From assembly GCA_049999765.1 (NCBI GenBank), contig JBNGIQ010007855.1, positions 39,947-83,088 on the forward strand: a DNA stretch of 43,142 bases, read 5' to 3'. A program made the translations under genes and the position numbers. Positions within the stretch are counted from its first letter, which is position 1; each line of letters starts with the position of its first letter. This stretch comes from Phaeoceros laevis. Taxonomy: Eukaryota > Anthocerotophyta > Anthocerotopsida > Notothyladales. This document shows positions 9,335 to 19,949 of the stretch, piece after piece. A model generated the notes under the pieces. It was not told the origin of the DNA and ran no database searches. It saw only the letters and a list, made by a program, of their open reading frames with translations.

Positions 9335-11095
9335 TCAGTAGATGCCAATGGCCTTCCACCACAACCCGCCAGCCACTGTCCACACAAGCCAGTTCCAGGC
9401 AGCGCAGATGGCACCATACTTGAACACATCCCCGAGGGGGACGTAGCCAGCCGCGAAGTAGACGGCAGCCTGGCCGCTGCTGTAGTGTGTGATGGCGCCG
9501 AAGAGGTTGGTGTTGTAAGCCAGAGCAAGAGCAGCGAGCTGCGGAGGCACTCCCGCACCCAGCTCCATGGCCAGGAAGGCGGAATAGAGAGCCCCCACGT
9601 GGCCCGTCTGGCTGGCAAACAGGTAGTGCACCAGGAAGTAGAGCGCCTGGAGGATGGCAAAGACAGCAGGCCAGGGCAGCGTCTTCCCGTCCCCCCCCTC
9701 GAGGATGGCTCCCACGGAATCCGACAGCCACTGCACCAGGCCCAGTGTTGTGAGCTGGTCCGCCATGCCCACCAGCACCGCGAACCAGGCCAGTGTGTCC
9801 CAGGCCGTCTTCTCGCTCAGGCAGTCGTCCCAGGACATCACCCCCAGCAGCAGCAGCACGCTCAGGGCGAGCATGGCGGCCACGGTGCTGGCCACCCCCA
9901 GGGCGTCCCCCAGCACCCACAGCGTCACCGCCAGGAGCATGGTGGCCACCATCACCCACTCGTTGCGGGTGACGGGGCCCATGGCCCGCAGCTTGTCCCT
10001 AGCATGGGCGGGGGCGTCCGGGGTGGACGTAATTCCCGGCGGGTAGATGTGGTAGAGCAGCAGCGGAGTGGTGAGCACGCCGGCTATGGCGGGGACGCAG
10101 GCCGCCTTGAGCCACAGCACCCACTCGTTGGGGAGGGACACCCCGAGCTTCTGCGCCAGCTGGATGCACAGCAGGTTCTGCGCCGCGGCTGTGAGGAAGA
10201 GGGCGCTGGAGCTGCTCGCGGCCTGGAACTGGGTGAGCACCAGGAAGGAGCCCAGGCGCTTGGCGGAGACTGGGTCGTCGGGCTTGCTCCCGCTGGCCAC
10301 CGCCAGGGACTTGATGATGGGGAGGAAAATCCCGCCGGCTCGGGCCGTGGTGGAGGGCATGCAAGGGCACAGCACCAGGGCCTCGCTCAGGCACAGCCCG
10401 TAGGACATCCCCAGCGTGCTCCCCCCTAGCCAGGTGACGAAGATGGTGGCAACCCGGTCCCCTAGCCCCGTCTTCACGAAGCCCCGGGCGAAGAAGAAGG
10501 AGATGACGATGAGCCAGATGACCTCGCTGGTGAAGGCCGCGAATGCGGCCTGGAAGGAGAGCGTCTTGGATGCCACAGCCACGGTGAGGCCCAGAAACGC
10601 CCACGCCCCCACGGGCAGCGGCCCCAGCACCAGCCCTGTGATGGTGGCCAGGAAGATGGCCAGCAGCTGCCATGCCTGAGGAGTCACCTCGCTAGGTCGG
10701 GGCACCAGGAAGCGCACCACCAGCCCTACTCCCAGCGACACCGCCAAGGGCACCAGCCGAGCTCCATGCCACCCCTGTCCCGGCCTTGCTCCTCCTCCAC
10801 CTGCGTCATCATCGTCATCCTTGCTCACCAGCTCTTCCTTGTACTCATCTGCAGCTTCTTCCGCATCTGCTTCACCTCCTCCCCTCTGCTGCTCGTTGGA
10901 ACTCGGCAGCAGGCGGCCGGAGCCGTATCTGGAGAAGAAATGCTCGCGCAGCTGCGCGGCATTGGCGTGCACCAGGCTCTGGGAAGCAGGCTTGGGGAGC
11001 AGCGGGGAATAGGCGGACACAGGGGAGGACTCGGGATCTGGAGGCGGATGAGGAGAGCCAGAGAGGGCGTGCCAGAGTACGTGCGGAGATGACAT
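9335..11095 (-). CDS. DiT-type dicarboxylate translocator (SLC13/DASS family)
   Basis: Single uninterrupted 586-aa frame, markedly GC-rich at third positions compared with its neighbours. Residues from about 115 on are a DASS/DiT transporter: PQAWQLLAIFLATITGLVLG, SFFFARGFVKTGLGDR, SEALVLCPCMPSTTARAGGI, the YHIYPPGITSTPDAP loop, KTAWDTLAWFAVLVGMADQL, HYLFASQTGHVGALYSAFLA, and NLFGAITHYSSGQAAVYFAA near the C-terminus, ending WWKAIGIY. Plastid DiT1/DiT2 exchange malate for 2-oxoglutarate or glutamate across the inner envelope in ammonium assimilation and photorespiration. The N-terminal 110 residues are Ser/Pro-rich then acidic (a five-Asp run) and include YSPLLPK, which is not a standard transit peptide, so plastid targeting is inferred only. 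Tonoplast location is an alternative. Confidence 0.88.
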   Translation of the reverse strand: MSSPHVLWHALSGSPHPPPDPESSPVSAYSPLLPKPASQSLVHANAAQLREHFFSRYGSGRLLPSSNEQQRGGGEADAEEAADEYKEELVSKDDDDDAGGGGARPGQGWHGARLVPLAVSLGVGLVVRFLVPRPSEVTPQAWQLLAIFLATITGLVLGPLPVGAWAFLGLTVAVASKTLSFQAAFAAFTSEVIWLIVISFFFARGFVKTGLGDRVATIFVTWLGGSTLGMSYGLCLSEALVLCPCMPSTTARAGGIFLPIIKSLAVASGSKPDDPVSAKRLGSFLVLTQFQAASSSSALFLTAAAQNLLCIQLAQKLGVSLPNEWVLWLKAACVPAIAGVLTTPLLLYHIYPPGITSTPDAPAHARDKLRAMGPVTRNEWVMVATMLLAVTLWVLGDALGVASTVAAMLALSVLLLLGVMSWDDCLSEKTAWDTLAWFAVLVGMADQLTTLGLVQWLSDSVGAILEGGDGKTLPWPAVFAILQALYFLVHYLFASQTGHVGALYSAFLAMELGAGVPPQLAALALAYNTNLFGAITHYSSGQAAVYFAAGYVPLGDVFKYGAICAAWNWLVWTVAGGLWWKAIGIY

Positions 11096-11764
11096 TGCTG
11101 AGATGAGATTGCCTTCCTCACTCGCAACGCTCCCTGCACTGCGGCTATGTCTGTTTGCGTCTCTCTAGACAGCCATCTCTCCCATGCTCGGCGTCCGAGG
11201 CGCGCGGGTAAAGACGGAATGCTTGGGCCCTGCATAGTTGATTCCATTCGGCCACGTTCCAACATCACGTCGGATGCTGTAGAATCGCACCTCCCCTCGG
11301 CATCCAGACCTCACAGGTCAGGCCAGCGGCGCGTGTAGACTTGTGGTGGTACAACGTTGTTTTCCATTCCAGCGGCACCTCCCTCTCTGATGTGTGTGAC
11401 TTTGTTTGTCGTTTCTGATGAGGGAGGGAGGTTTATTTACCGTGTTTGGGGTAAAGACAACACATGAGAGATTGCCGATTTATGATTCCGGGCCCAAACT
11501 AGTCTTCTTTCACCTTCCGCTTCACAGAAGCGGCAAGTCCTCGCTCCACATCAAAAAGTTCTGAATCTACGGCACTCCCAGGCTATCATCACAACGAGTT
11601 CAGTTACGGCCTGCATCTCATTTCCTGATCTCCCTGGCCTGTGTCCCGGTAGGAGCTGGCAATGGGGATATGCCCAACGTCGACTCTTGAGTAGCCTGCC
11701 CTGGCGGGCACATTATTGCAACACATGAGAGTGCCACCTTGAGAGACTCCCTCCCCGCAAGAAA
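11096..11764. other. Intergenic: translocator promoter and gamma-CA 3' region
   Basis: 669 bp. The translocator (-) starts at its left end and gamma-CA (-) stops at its right end, so it must hold the translocator promoter and leader plus the gamma-CA 3' UTR. Only short unrecognised frames. Confidence 0.5.
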
Positions 11765-13523
11765 TCAATGGGTTGATGGCTTTTCCCGCACAATTCCCAA
11801 CTGGGAGTCGTAGTCGTCACTGTGTCGATCCCACGCTTTCCTCAGTTTCTTGTCGTTCTCAATCTCCTCAAAGGTCTTTGCATTCTCCGCTGCATGGTCC
11901 TCGGCCAGTTGCGCATAGTTCTCAGCCGACTTGTGGATGAAAGAGAGTTCCTCACCAGTAAGCTTTCTCAAAAATCTTGCAGGGTTCCCAGCCCAGATCT
12001 GCACACGTATTGAGCATCATGTCAACGGTTGCAACCACTCGATCAAACCAACCAAGCCATGTTTCAGGGTGAGGATATCTACCTGTCCAGCTGGAATGCG
12101 AGTTCCCTGCGTCACAAGGGAGCCTGCCGCAACCATGGCACCCTTCTCCACTACCACACCATCAAGAAGAGTTGCTCCCATGCCCACAAATGACTCATCC
12201 TCAACAGTGCATGCATGGAGCACAGCACTATGCCCTGCAGCCAGCCCGCAAAACACCAGCCGTCAGTATCAAAAGCCTTTACTCACCATGCCCTCAGATG
12301 CCATCCCCAGCCATTCATACCAACCAAAGACCAAGCGCTGACAAACTTACCGACAGTTACTTTGCTGCCAATGATAGTGGGAGCAACATTCCCACTTACA
12401 TTTGTCTTGGCAACATGAACTAGGGTGTTGTCCTGAATATTTGTGTATGAACCAACAGTGATATGGTTAACATCTCCTGCAACAATGACCGGCGAAGGTA
12501 TGTAAATTTGCACTGTACAAATTCCTGACTGAAAAAAGAAACATCAGAACAGAAGGCAATCCCAACCATCGTTGGAAGTCAGCTTGTGGCTCTATACAGT
12601 TAGACCACTGACTTGGCATTGGACAAAGCACCATCTTTTCACCTGTTGTTCTGACCTTCCAAGTCAGCTCCACGACAAAAAATGCAAAATGTACTCGACT
12701 GGATTGCTGCTAATATTACTTGGAAAAGCTCACAAACTCTTGTTAAAAGACTTGGTAAGTCTTGCTCATCCAACACAATGACCGCAGAGAGGGAGGGCGA
12801 GGATCTGTTTCAAGGACAACCAAGTACAAGAGGTGCATACCTCTCAATATACAGCCATACCAAACGGATGACTTCTTTCCAATAGTAACGTCTCCAATCA
12901 CCGCAGCACTGGGTGCGACAAATACGTCATTGGCTAAGGACGGCTTCTTGTCCCAGATGTTCATTATTGTCCTATGCCTTGACACTGCACAACAAGGAAA
13001 TCCGTCAATCATTTTGCTTTTATACAATCAGGCTCCTCGTCTGTCCCAACCCTACGAAGCTCAAGAATCTCGTAAAACCACAACAGAGCACAGGAAGTTA
13101 GGCATCAAAAGACTATGGCAGAAGAGAAGAATTTTCTAAGATGCGTTCGGTGGCTGATTCTACTTGCAAGTCTCATGGATTTGGTAGCCTAGGAGACATC
13201 GACGTTGCAGTGCCGCGTGGGCGGAGCACCAAAAACTGGCATCCCCACTCCGAGGGCAATTGTGGTCAATCCAAAATCACTCACAAAACCCAGCAGTGGC
13301 ACAAGGAACACGAAATTCAAGGCGACTGGCTCCAGTCACCTCAGTATGCCTACAGCATGTCCCAGCTTGACCTCACAGACCAGATACGTAGAATCAGAAC
13401 AGGCTACCACAACCTACATTGCTCTTTGAAGGCGTAGTTGCCCTGCAGCCGGCAGCCGAGGCGATCTAGTGCCTGGCCCGTCTCCCGAATCCACATCCCC
13501 ATCGTATACATCGCCTTCGCCAT
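11765..13523 (-). CDS. GAMMACA: Gamma carbonic anhydrase of mitochondrial complex I
   Basis: Five exons (-): 13523-13418, 12984-12841, 12476-12351, 12234-12083, 11998-11765; 253 aa with consistent phases (1, 1, 1, 0). Plant gamma-CAs form the matrix-facing trimer of complex I and are needed for its assembly. The left-handed beta-helix hexapeptide region covers residues 56-170. Active-site residues are intact: Arg83/Asp85 in ILRGDVN, and zinc ligands His104 (TLVHVAKT), His127 and His132 (GHSAVLHACTVED). That makes it a true gamma-CA rather than the gamma-CA-like type that lacks ligands. The N-terminus MAKAMYTMGMWIRETGQALD and EQLSRHRTIMN block are typical of plant CA1/CA2. The gene faces NDUFB9, another complex I subunit, across a 381-bp gap. 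Confidence 0.96.
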
Positions 13524-13904
13524 GACGGTACTTCTTCTCCCGCTCTACCTGCCAGTAAATAAGCCGCTTGCTGCCTGCCGCCAATGCTCCTGCCCTTGCT
13601 GAACACCACGGCGAAGGAGCATTAAGTTCTCGCCCTCACTCCATTCTTCGAGCCGCCGCAACACGACATTACACAGCCTAGGCCACTCACACCTGCCAGC
13701 ACAAGGCTTCAAGAGCGGCAATTCCACGATCACAAGGAGCCAGAAGACTGAAGACCGGAGGACGAAGCTGCTCTTAACCGCAGTCAGGTCACAGGTCACA
13801 GGTCACCGCACCCCCTAGTTAGGCTGTAGACTGTAGTCTCCTGCTTCTCTCAATAGTTAGCTCAACAGGGAGCTCAAAGGAAGAGATTCAATTTGCGGAG
13901 CAAC
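13524..13904. promoter_or_regulatory. Bidirectional promoter region of two complex I genes
   Basis: 381 bp between the gamma-CA start (-) and the NDUFB9 start (+). It must contain both leaders and core promoters. It carries a triple AGGTCAC repeat at 13786-13806. I looked for site II elements (TGGGCC/T), which mark many plant oxidative-phosphorylation genes, and saw no clear copy in the gap. Confidence 0.65.
13786..13806 (+). repeat. Triple 7-bp repeat AGGTCAC
   Basis: Three perfect head-to-tail AGGTCAC units about 100 bp upstream of the NDUFB9 start codon, inside the shared promoter gap. Could be a clustered factor-binding site or part of a 5' UTR. Confidence 0.85.
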
Positions 13905-14694
13905 ATGAGCTTGCCCAAAGCGGTTGCCGCGGTGCGGGCGTTGCAGCAGCAACGGGCGCGGCTGCTTTATCGTCGAGGTCTGAAGAACGTGCTCTCTTGG
14001 TCCGTGCATAGGGACATCTTTTATACCCAGGTGATCCTCTTTATGCCAAGTTAGGTCTCATGTCTTCGTATGCAGACAGATTCTTGACGGTGGACAAAAT
14101 CACGCTAGGTTTGGCTCAACAGTTTGCTCGTGTGTAGGCCGGCAAGCTCAGGAACGAATTCGAGGCGAACAAAGATCTGGTAGTGCTACATTCCACTCTA
14201 GTCTACACACCACCTTAAATATCTCGTGAGAAATCATATTGCTGTTGCATCTGCTCTGGGGCTTTGTGCTCTGTCATGTCGTCACATTCGCCGAACTTTT
14301 GTTGACTGTGATCAGGATGGAATTGCAAGGATAGAGCGTGTCTTGCTTGCTGGAGAATCACGGCTGGCTAAATTTGAGCACCCCGATCCCTACACAAGTG
14401 AGGCATTTTCGTGTACTACAGCTGTTTGACAAGTTAGAACCTCCTGACCTGGGGCTTGGAGTAACCACCAACTGAGAAATAACTGCTTGTGATGAATGCA
14501 GTCCCTTGGGCACCTGGGGGCTCCAAGTATGCTCGCAATCCACCTGTGCCGCCAGAGGTACGTCTTTTCAATCACAACGCATATGCTTCTCTTCCACTTT
14601 GTTGACTTCCTATTGCAGCAATATTTACATTTTTCACGATTTTGTGGTGCAGATAGAGATTGTATTCGATTTTGGGAGGGAGGAGAATCACTAG
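13905..14694 (+). CDS. NDUFB9: Complex I subunit NDUFB9/B22 (LYR protein)
   Basis: Five exons: 13905-14030, 14138-14179, 14316-14397, 14502-14557, 14653-14694; 115 aa. NDUFB9 (B22, LYRM3; CIB22 in plants) sits in the distal membrane arm of complex I and binds mitochondrial acyl-carrier protein. The LYR motif is at 21-23 (LLYRRGLKN), followed by SWSVHRDIFY, LRNEFEANKDLD, the HPDPYTIPWAPGGSKYARNP signature at about 78-97, and the terminal PPEIEIVFDFG. Length equals plant CIB22. There is no cleavable presequence, as expected for this family. Exons 2 and 5 are only 42 bp. Divergent from gamma-CA. Confidence 0.95.
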
Positions 14695-14995
14695 GTTCTC
14701 TATGACACAGGGAACGGCACCTCGTTTCATCGTAGTAGGCAGCCCTGTGCCAAAAAGCTTGTACAGTTCACCATTTCCTCATTGATAAGGCACGGCGAAG
14801 TTGTGATTACTAGTCGTGAAGCAGGTGGTTCTAGATAGTGTCAATTCACAAAATTTCCAGTACTGCCCTCATAGAACATAGAACTAAGGCAGGCACTGGG
14901 TGATCAATAAATAGCATCGAGAGTTCAGGCACTGCTCTCTTGTTGAACGGTGAGGGATGCCTGCAGCCACAGCCTGAGCCCTCCCAGGAATTCCT
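14695..14995. other. Convergent 3' region NDUFB9 / RING-CH ligase
   Basis: 301 bp between opposing stop codons. AT-rich with no coding signal; both 3' UTRs expected here. Confidence 0.55.
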
Positions 14996-16726
14996 TCACA
15001 GGAGCCCAAGAGATTTAAGTTGCTGCACGTGCTCAGGGGAAAGTGGAGGTGGTGCCCAATCGGGACCGAGAATCTCCCCATCCAAATCCTCCACAACGTA
15101 TTCCTGCAAACCACGAAGTAAAAGTTAAAGCTTAACCTTCCCATGGAAAGAACTCACTTCCATCCAAACCATAGTAGGAACGAAGAATTCCAAGTCAGCA
15201 GAATTCCAAGTACCTTTGTAAGCATCCGCTTTGCAAGAATATGATAGTGACGTTGCCATATCCTCTGACCAACCATGGTAGCAACCAGGACGCTATAGAA
15301 AATGCCAATAATTGTAAACAGTGCAAGTGCCACAATTGCCGCTATCAGAATAATTGGGGCCCCTGCTTCACCTGCTCCTCCCAAACAAGTGCTGCACTCG
15401 CCAGCAGATCCTGCACAACCTTCAAAGCAGGCAGCACAATCTGTCCACATGCATATGGTTCCTGGTAGATGGCAGTCAGCACAAACCCTGCATACGGATT
15501 GAACACTGTTGGTTAGCATGAGCCTCGATAAAAACTTGCACTGACAACTGGAATATTGAGTCCACATACCCAGGATGACAACAGCAAAGACAGAGGTCTC
15601 TGCAAGGTTGTGCAAGATCATTCCTCACTCGACGATCATAGCATGTCAAGAAGCACCCCGAAAGACCAAGCAAAGCAAAAAAGAGCAAGGCCCCTGCACA
15701 GAACAATACCGGGAGTTGGCCAGCGGCACAATTGAAAAGTGACAAACCAGAGAAGAACCACATTCACATAAGGTGTAATACCGCAGATGTAATAGAATTT
15801 GGACACACTCTCGAAGTGCCAGGTCAATCTTAACCAGTCCTTGCGATGGTGATCAACCAGATACACCAAATATGCCAGCAACGCAGTCACCTAGGCGGGA
15901 CATCATGTTTGTTAGAAGTGGAGCTCAATTGGCATAGCAAGCTCATCCTTCAGTTAACCTTCACAGTTTAGAAACGGACCAGCTGCACCATCATGAAGAT
16001 AAGGACAATGTCCCTCGTAACAAAAAAGCGAAACTTTAAAGTTCTCCACTTTCTGTCGGCTGGAACCTGAACTCTTAGGTGATAAGGCGCCTTACAAGTT
16101 GTACAATGGGCAAATGCAAAACCTTCCTGCAACAGATGCCAGCTACATATATCAGAGAAAGGACCTGATCACTTCAGTTTGTACAGACGTACGTCAGCCA
16201 GCTATAATTGCCTGCTGTGCATGGCATTCTAAGGCAGATCCAGTGCTGAGGAGTAGGCAAAGAGTCATGAACCTTCACAGATCGCCAGTGATCCAAGCAC
16301 ATCCGGTGGACATACTTCCCAGAACCCTTGCACTTACAGGGAGCAATAAAATCCCTCCCTGAGAAAAGGCACAAAAATTTCGCACCAACGATTGTCAAAG
16401 TACTGCCAATCCAGTCACTCCATGTCCATTTGCTGACAAAGTGTTAGGCCACAAGCAATCACTTCCAAACCCTAGACACACACATGTGGAATAGACGAAC
16501 AGCTGGGCACATGTACAGAAACAATGTGGGTTGCATCTCGAGCCTAATTCTCACCGTCTATTTCCAGGCAGATTCGGCACTGCGGCTGCTCTCCTGGGCC
16601 AGCCTCAAGGTCTACATCCTCCCGATTCATGGAAAGAAGCGGACTCGCTTCACTCACAGTTCGCTCTAAGGGGTTGGACGAGGACGAAGATGCCACAGAC
16701 GCATCTGAGAATTGTTGGTTCTCCAT
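14996..16726 (-). CDS. RING-CH (MARCH-type) membrane E3 ubiquitin ligase
   Basis: Seven exons (-): 16726-16555, 16358-16273, 16126-15980, 15890-15782, 15693-15570, 15487-15214, 15103-14996; 339 aa, phases all consistent. An N-terminal Ser-rich segment (1-47) leads into a C4HC3 RING-CH finger beginning at Cys50: CRICLEI, DFIAPCKCKGSGKYVHRMC, LDHWRSVKEGFAFAHCTTCK. Then come transmembrane segments (VLIFMMVQLVVTALLAYLV; ALLFFALLGLSGCFL; PIILIAAIVALALFTIIGIF), a Cys-rich loop (RDLCLCCCHPG, CADCHLPGTICMWTDC) and a conserved tail EYVVEDLDGE...SPEHVQQLKSLGLL. This layout is a plant-wide RING/FYVE/PHD-annotated family of endomembrane ubiquitin ligases with uncharacterised substrates. The start chosen is the Met before ENQQFSD; a Met seven codons upstream is possible. 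Confidence 0.93.
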
Positions 16727-18860
16727 GGCGGATAAGGCAATCAGCAAGCACGCATTACCTGGTTGCTACGACGACTCACTGGGAATCCGAAATGGAGACT
16801 ACAAGCAGAGTCTAGCCAAGAATATGTACGACCAGTTCTGACAAAACAAGGTGGAATCCTCCCGCCCCCAAGCAGGCCCCGAGTGTGGTACAAACAGCCG
16901 CCAATTGCGAACGACTTTCACTGGTAATCAGACTGGTGCCGGTGTATGAACCCAGTGATTTGCAATTCCGGATGAACGTACACGCAGAAGTTCGCCAGAA
17001 AGAGCAAATGACCAGGCAAATGAAAAACAGAACAGGATTGCTACAAAAAGCAGCTAATCTACGCTTTGGCTCTCCACATGCCAGGCTCGGTCCACTTCCT
17101 CAGCCGACAGCTACTCGACTCCTCTCCGCCTACGGCTCTCTTTCCACGGCCGGGGGATGCCGCAGACACCCAATTGGTAAGCTCGATTCGGCACGCATAT
17201 GTCAGGCAACCAGATCCAACACACAAAGGGGATGCAACCATGAGGCACCCCCCCTGGACTGGCCTGCTCTCGGCCAAGGCAGGCAGCTCAGGTGGGACTA
17301 GATATAATCAGTGGCGTTCATGATGGCACCAAAGTGGTCCGGCTGACTTTGCAGGTCACCTAGACTTTGTCTGCAAGGTCCAAACAAATTCGACAGTGGT
17401 GAATAAATCAGGCGCGGGCCCCGTTAAGATAGACTTAAGTTACAAACAAACCATTCCTTTAGTATTCAATGCCAGTTTGCCGGAAACGTCTTCCTTCGAC
17501 CCTCTTCAGAGTCTTCATCGTGCACTGCAATTGTGACCAATTAAGATATACCTTACCACTTTTGGCTTTTGGACCGTTTTGGTTGTAGCCTTGTAGGGAC
17601 TTTGCATACGATGAGATCATGAGAAATAATAAAAACATAAAACCAAACTCAACTGCATCGCATGGCCCCCGCCCGGGGCTTACCAGATTGTTTGTTGCTA
17701 CACGCATAAGGGCCAAAAACATGGAACAAAACAAGTTCACAATAGAACAAGACAATGACATGCTGGATGTGACAAAAAGTTACAGGGATAGCTCCCTCAT
17801 CCTTGTTGGATGCCACAATGTAATGTCCCTGCTGTTGACACCCCGTCTTTCTTCTCGCTACTGTGGACCATAATCAAACAAAGAAAAAAGTACTAAGCAT
17901 GGGACGCTGAAGCTTGACAGGACATAGCCCACAAGGACTCGCTCAACCAGTGGTATTGCTCACAGCTGCCTGACAATCCTTGCCACCGAATTCAGAAGGT
18001 TCCAGGGAAGGCTAACAAAAACCCTGTGAACATCCGCTACTGTACAGCTCTTTGCATGCGTGTTTGGAACAACCTAGTCTAGGTCACTAGAGTGAAGACA
18101 AACGGCTTCCCGATCCATCCCCTCACTTGGGCACAGTTTGCAGCATCCCCGCAACCTTTCCACCCCACCTTCACCTTGTACTCTGCCGAAAAGTTGTGCC
18201 AAAATTACAAGCCTGCTCTTTCATTCATAGGGAAGCGTCCTGTGGGCCAAACATTGTGTGATTCCCCAGCCAGTGCTATGTATCAGTTGCAAGCATCCGC
18301 CTTGGGCAAACTATGTATCGTCTGTCTGGTGGACCAGTCCCCAGTCCTCTATTCCAGACAAACGGCTTTTGGCTGGAGGGATGTAGCATAAGATGAGGAA
18401 AAATGAGACATGGAGCAGGGTTTGCCCCTCTCAAGACGGCAAACCCATCTCAAAAAACTAACTGCATCTTCCGCATGCCCCCCATACCAGTTCTTTGTTA
18501 CAGTCGCAACCCTGGAGAGAGTATCAAAGCCTGGCATCCCTGTCACACACCAGCGTAACGCGAATGTAATAAGGTGTGAAGTGCATCTGAAAAGGCAGCG
18601 ACTGCTATCCAGCTACCGACCAGGCGTAGGAGTCCTGTCAATACTAGTCACCCTCTGCTGCTTTTGCCTTTCCTGAAACAAAAAAGAGGTTCTGAAGAAG
18701 ACCGAGGGCTGCTTCCATTTCCTGACAAGAAGCAATCTACTGTCAAATACTGAGCACCCACGGACCTGATCAGAGACAACGCTGGCAGGAGCAGGTCCAC
18801 TTCACGATTTTGTCGAGGAGGAATTCTTGTCCAAGAATGCAAAATCCTGGTGGGGGCCGA
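16727..18860. other. 2.1 kb without a recognisable gene
   Basis: Lies between the start of the RING-CH gene (-) and the stop of the F-box gene (-). Left part should hold the RING-CH promoter and leader, right part the F-box 3' UTR. Open frames of up to 138 codons (16885-17301 +, 17459-17761 -) show no domain, no plausible splice partners and ordinary non-coding composition. A non-coding transcript cannot be excluded. Confidence 0.5.
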
Positions 18861-19949
18861 TCAAGGCTCGGTCCTCATGCCAAACTCATAGCATCTACCC
18901 GAATTGCAGTGCATCGAGTATTCGTCTTTCGGCCAGGTATCAGGGCCGCCAGACCACCGCTGCCACACTCTTGTTGATGTGTCATAAACTACCCCTTCAG
19001 GCTCTAGACACGAGCTGACGAACATGAAACCGCCATACGCTTCGCACTCCCACAACGAAGAGTGGTCGCGAACAAAAAGACAGAGAGCAGGATCACAAGT
19101 ACTCTCCAAAACCATTTCAGCTGCTGCTTCATCCAAGGAATGGATGAGAAACGTCCTGCTCACTTCCTCTAGGACGAGAAGCAGAACGCAATTCCCAGAC
19201 TGGAATAGCACACCCAAGGGGACCCGCTGGCACACCATTTTCCACACCCCTGTCCCCATATCCAAGGCCATAAGACGTCCCTCCCGAGCCTTCTGGGCAT
19301 AGCTCAATACATGAAGCACCCCATTCACCACAACCAACTCGCCTCTAGGCCTGAAAGGAGCCATCTTTCCGTGTGTTTGCATCAGACTCCAAGCCTCCGC
19401 ACCAGACTGGTAGGTCAGGAGCATGGGAAACCGCCTAGGTCTCGAGGAAGACCGCGCAGCCTCTTGCGTTCGGACTACTGCTCGGATGGTGTATGACTTC
19501 CCGCTGGAATCCACATGCAGGTTCCAGTTCCCGAGCCCCAGGCGCTTTCTGTCTACCCTCGGCAAGCGGGGCAGCTCACGGAACTTCCTGGTCAAAGGGT
19601 TGCACACGAAACAATCGTCCCTGCCCATACTCAGGAACACAAGACCTCTGTGAGATGTCAGCCATAACGGGCCGGGACAGTCGTTTAAAGGGTGCGGGAT
19701 GCAGTGGAAAGGAGGCATCTCCCTCCACCGAGCAGCCGCACTATCCCACGCGCGCCAGTAAGACCAATGGTGGCAACGGATGCGAAGGGGGTAGAGAACA
19801 TCACCGGCTACAAGCATTTCCGGAAGGTAACTGTCAACCAGATACCGCCACCGCCGGCACACAGCTTGGGCCCTCACCGCATACTGCCATTGCAAGATAC
19901 ACAAGATCTTCCCTGCCAATTCCTCCGGAAGTCTGCTCCAGTGATCCAT
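18861..19949 (-). CDS. F-box protein with beta-propeller-like C-terminal part
   Basis: Single-exon 362-aa frame. F-box at residues about 4-45 (WSRLPEELAGKILCILQ, VRAQAVCRRWRYLVDSYLP), the SKP1-binding part of an SCF ubiquitin ligase. The remainder resembles plant F-box proteins with kelch-like repeats: SHRGLVFLSMG, CNPLTRKFRELPRLP, LLTYQSGAEAWSLM, RGELVVVNGVLHVLSY, LMALDMGTGVWKMVCQRVPL, and VVYDTSTRVWQRW near the end. Such proteins choose substrates through the C-terminal domain; the substrate here is unknown. Intronless structure is common in this family. The start is the first Met, directly before the F-box. Confidence 0.88.
   Translation of the reverse strand: MDHWSRLPEELAGKILCILQWQYAVRAQAVCRRWRYLVDSYLPEMLVAGDVLYPLRIRCHHWSYWRAWDSAAARWREMPPFHCIPHPLNDCPGPLWLTSHRGLVFLSMGRDDCFVCNPLTRKFRELPRLPRVDRKRLGLGNWNLHVDSSGKSYTIRAVVRTQEAARSSSRPRRFPMLLTYQSGAEAWSLMQTHGKMAPFRPRGELVVVNGVLHVLSYAQKAREGRLMALDMGTGVWKMVCQRVPLGVLFQSGNCVLLLVLEEVSRTFLIHSLDEAAAEMVLESTCDPALCLFVRDHSSLWECEAYGGFMFVSSCLEPEGVVYDTSTRVWQRWSGGPDTWPKDEYSMHCNSGRCYEFGMRTEP

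Noticed and set aside
9302-10673. Long open frames on both strands over the translocator (375 codons at 9302-10429 +; 211 and 224 codons on - in another frame)
   Set aside because: They are shadows caused by the very GC-rich third positions of the true 586-codon gene; their translations are low-complexity Gly/Arg/His-rich and match no family.
14226-14429. 67-codon frame starting at 14226 as a separate gene
   Set aside because: Its second half is exon 3 of NDUFB9 preceded by intron sequence.
16885-17301. 138-codon + strand frame as a gene
   Set aside because: No domain, irregular composition, no splice partners, and it overlaps the expected 5' leader of the RING-CH gene on the other strand.
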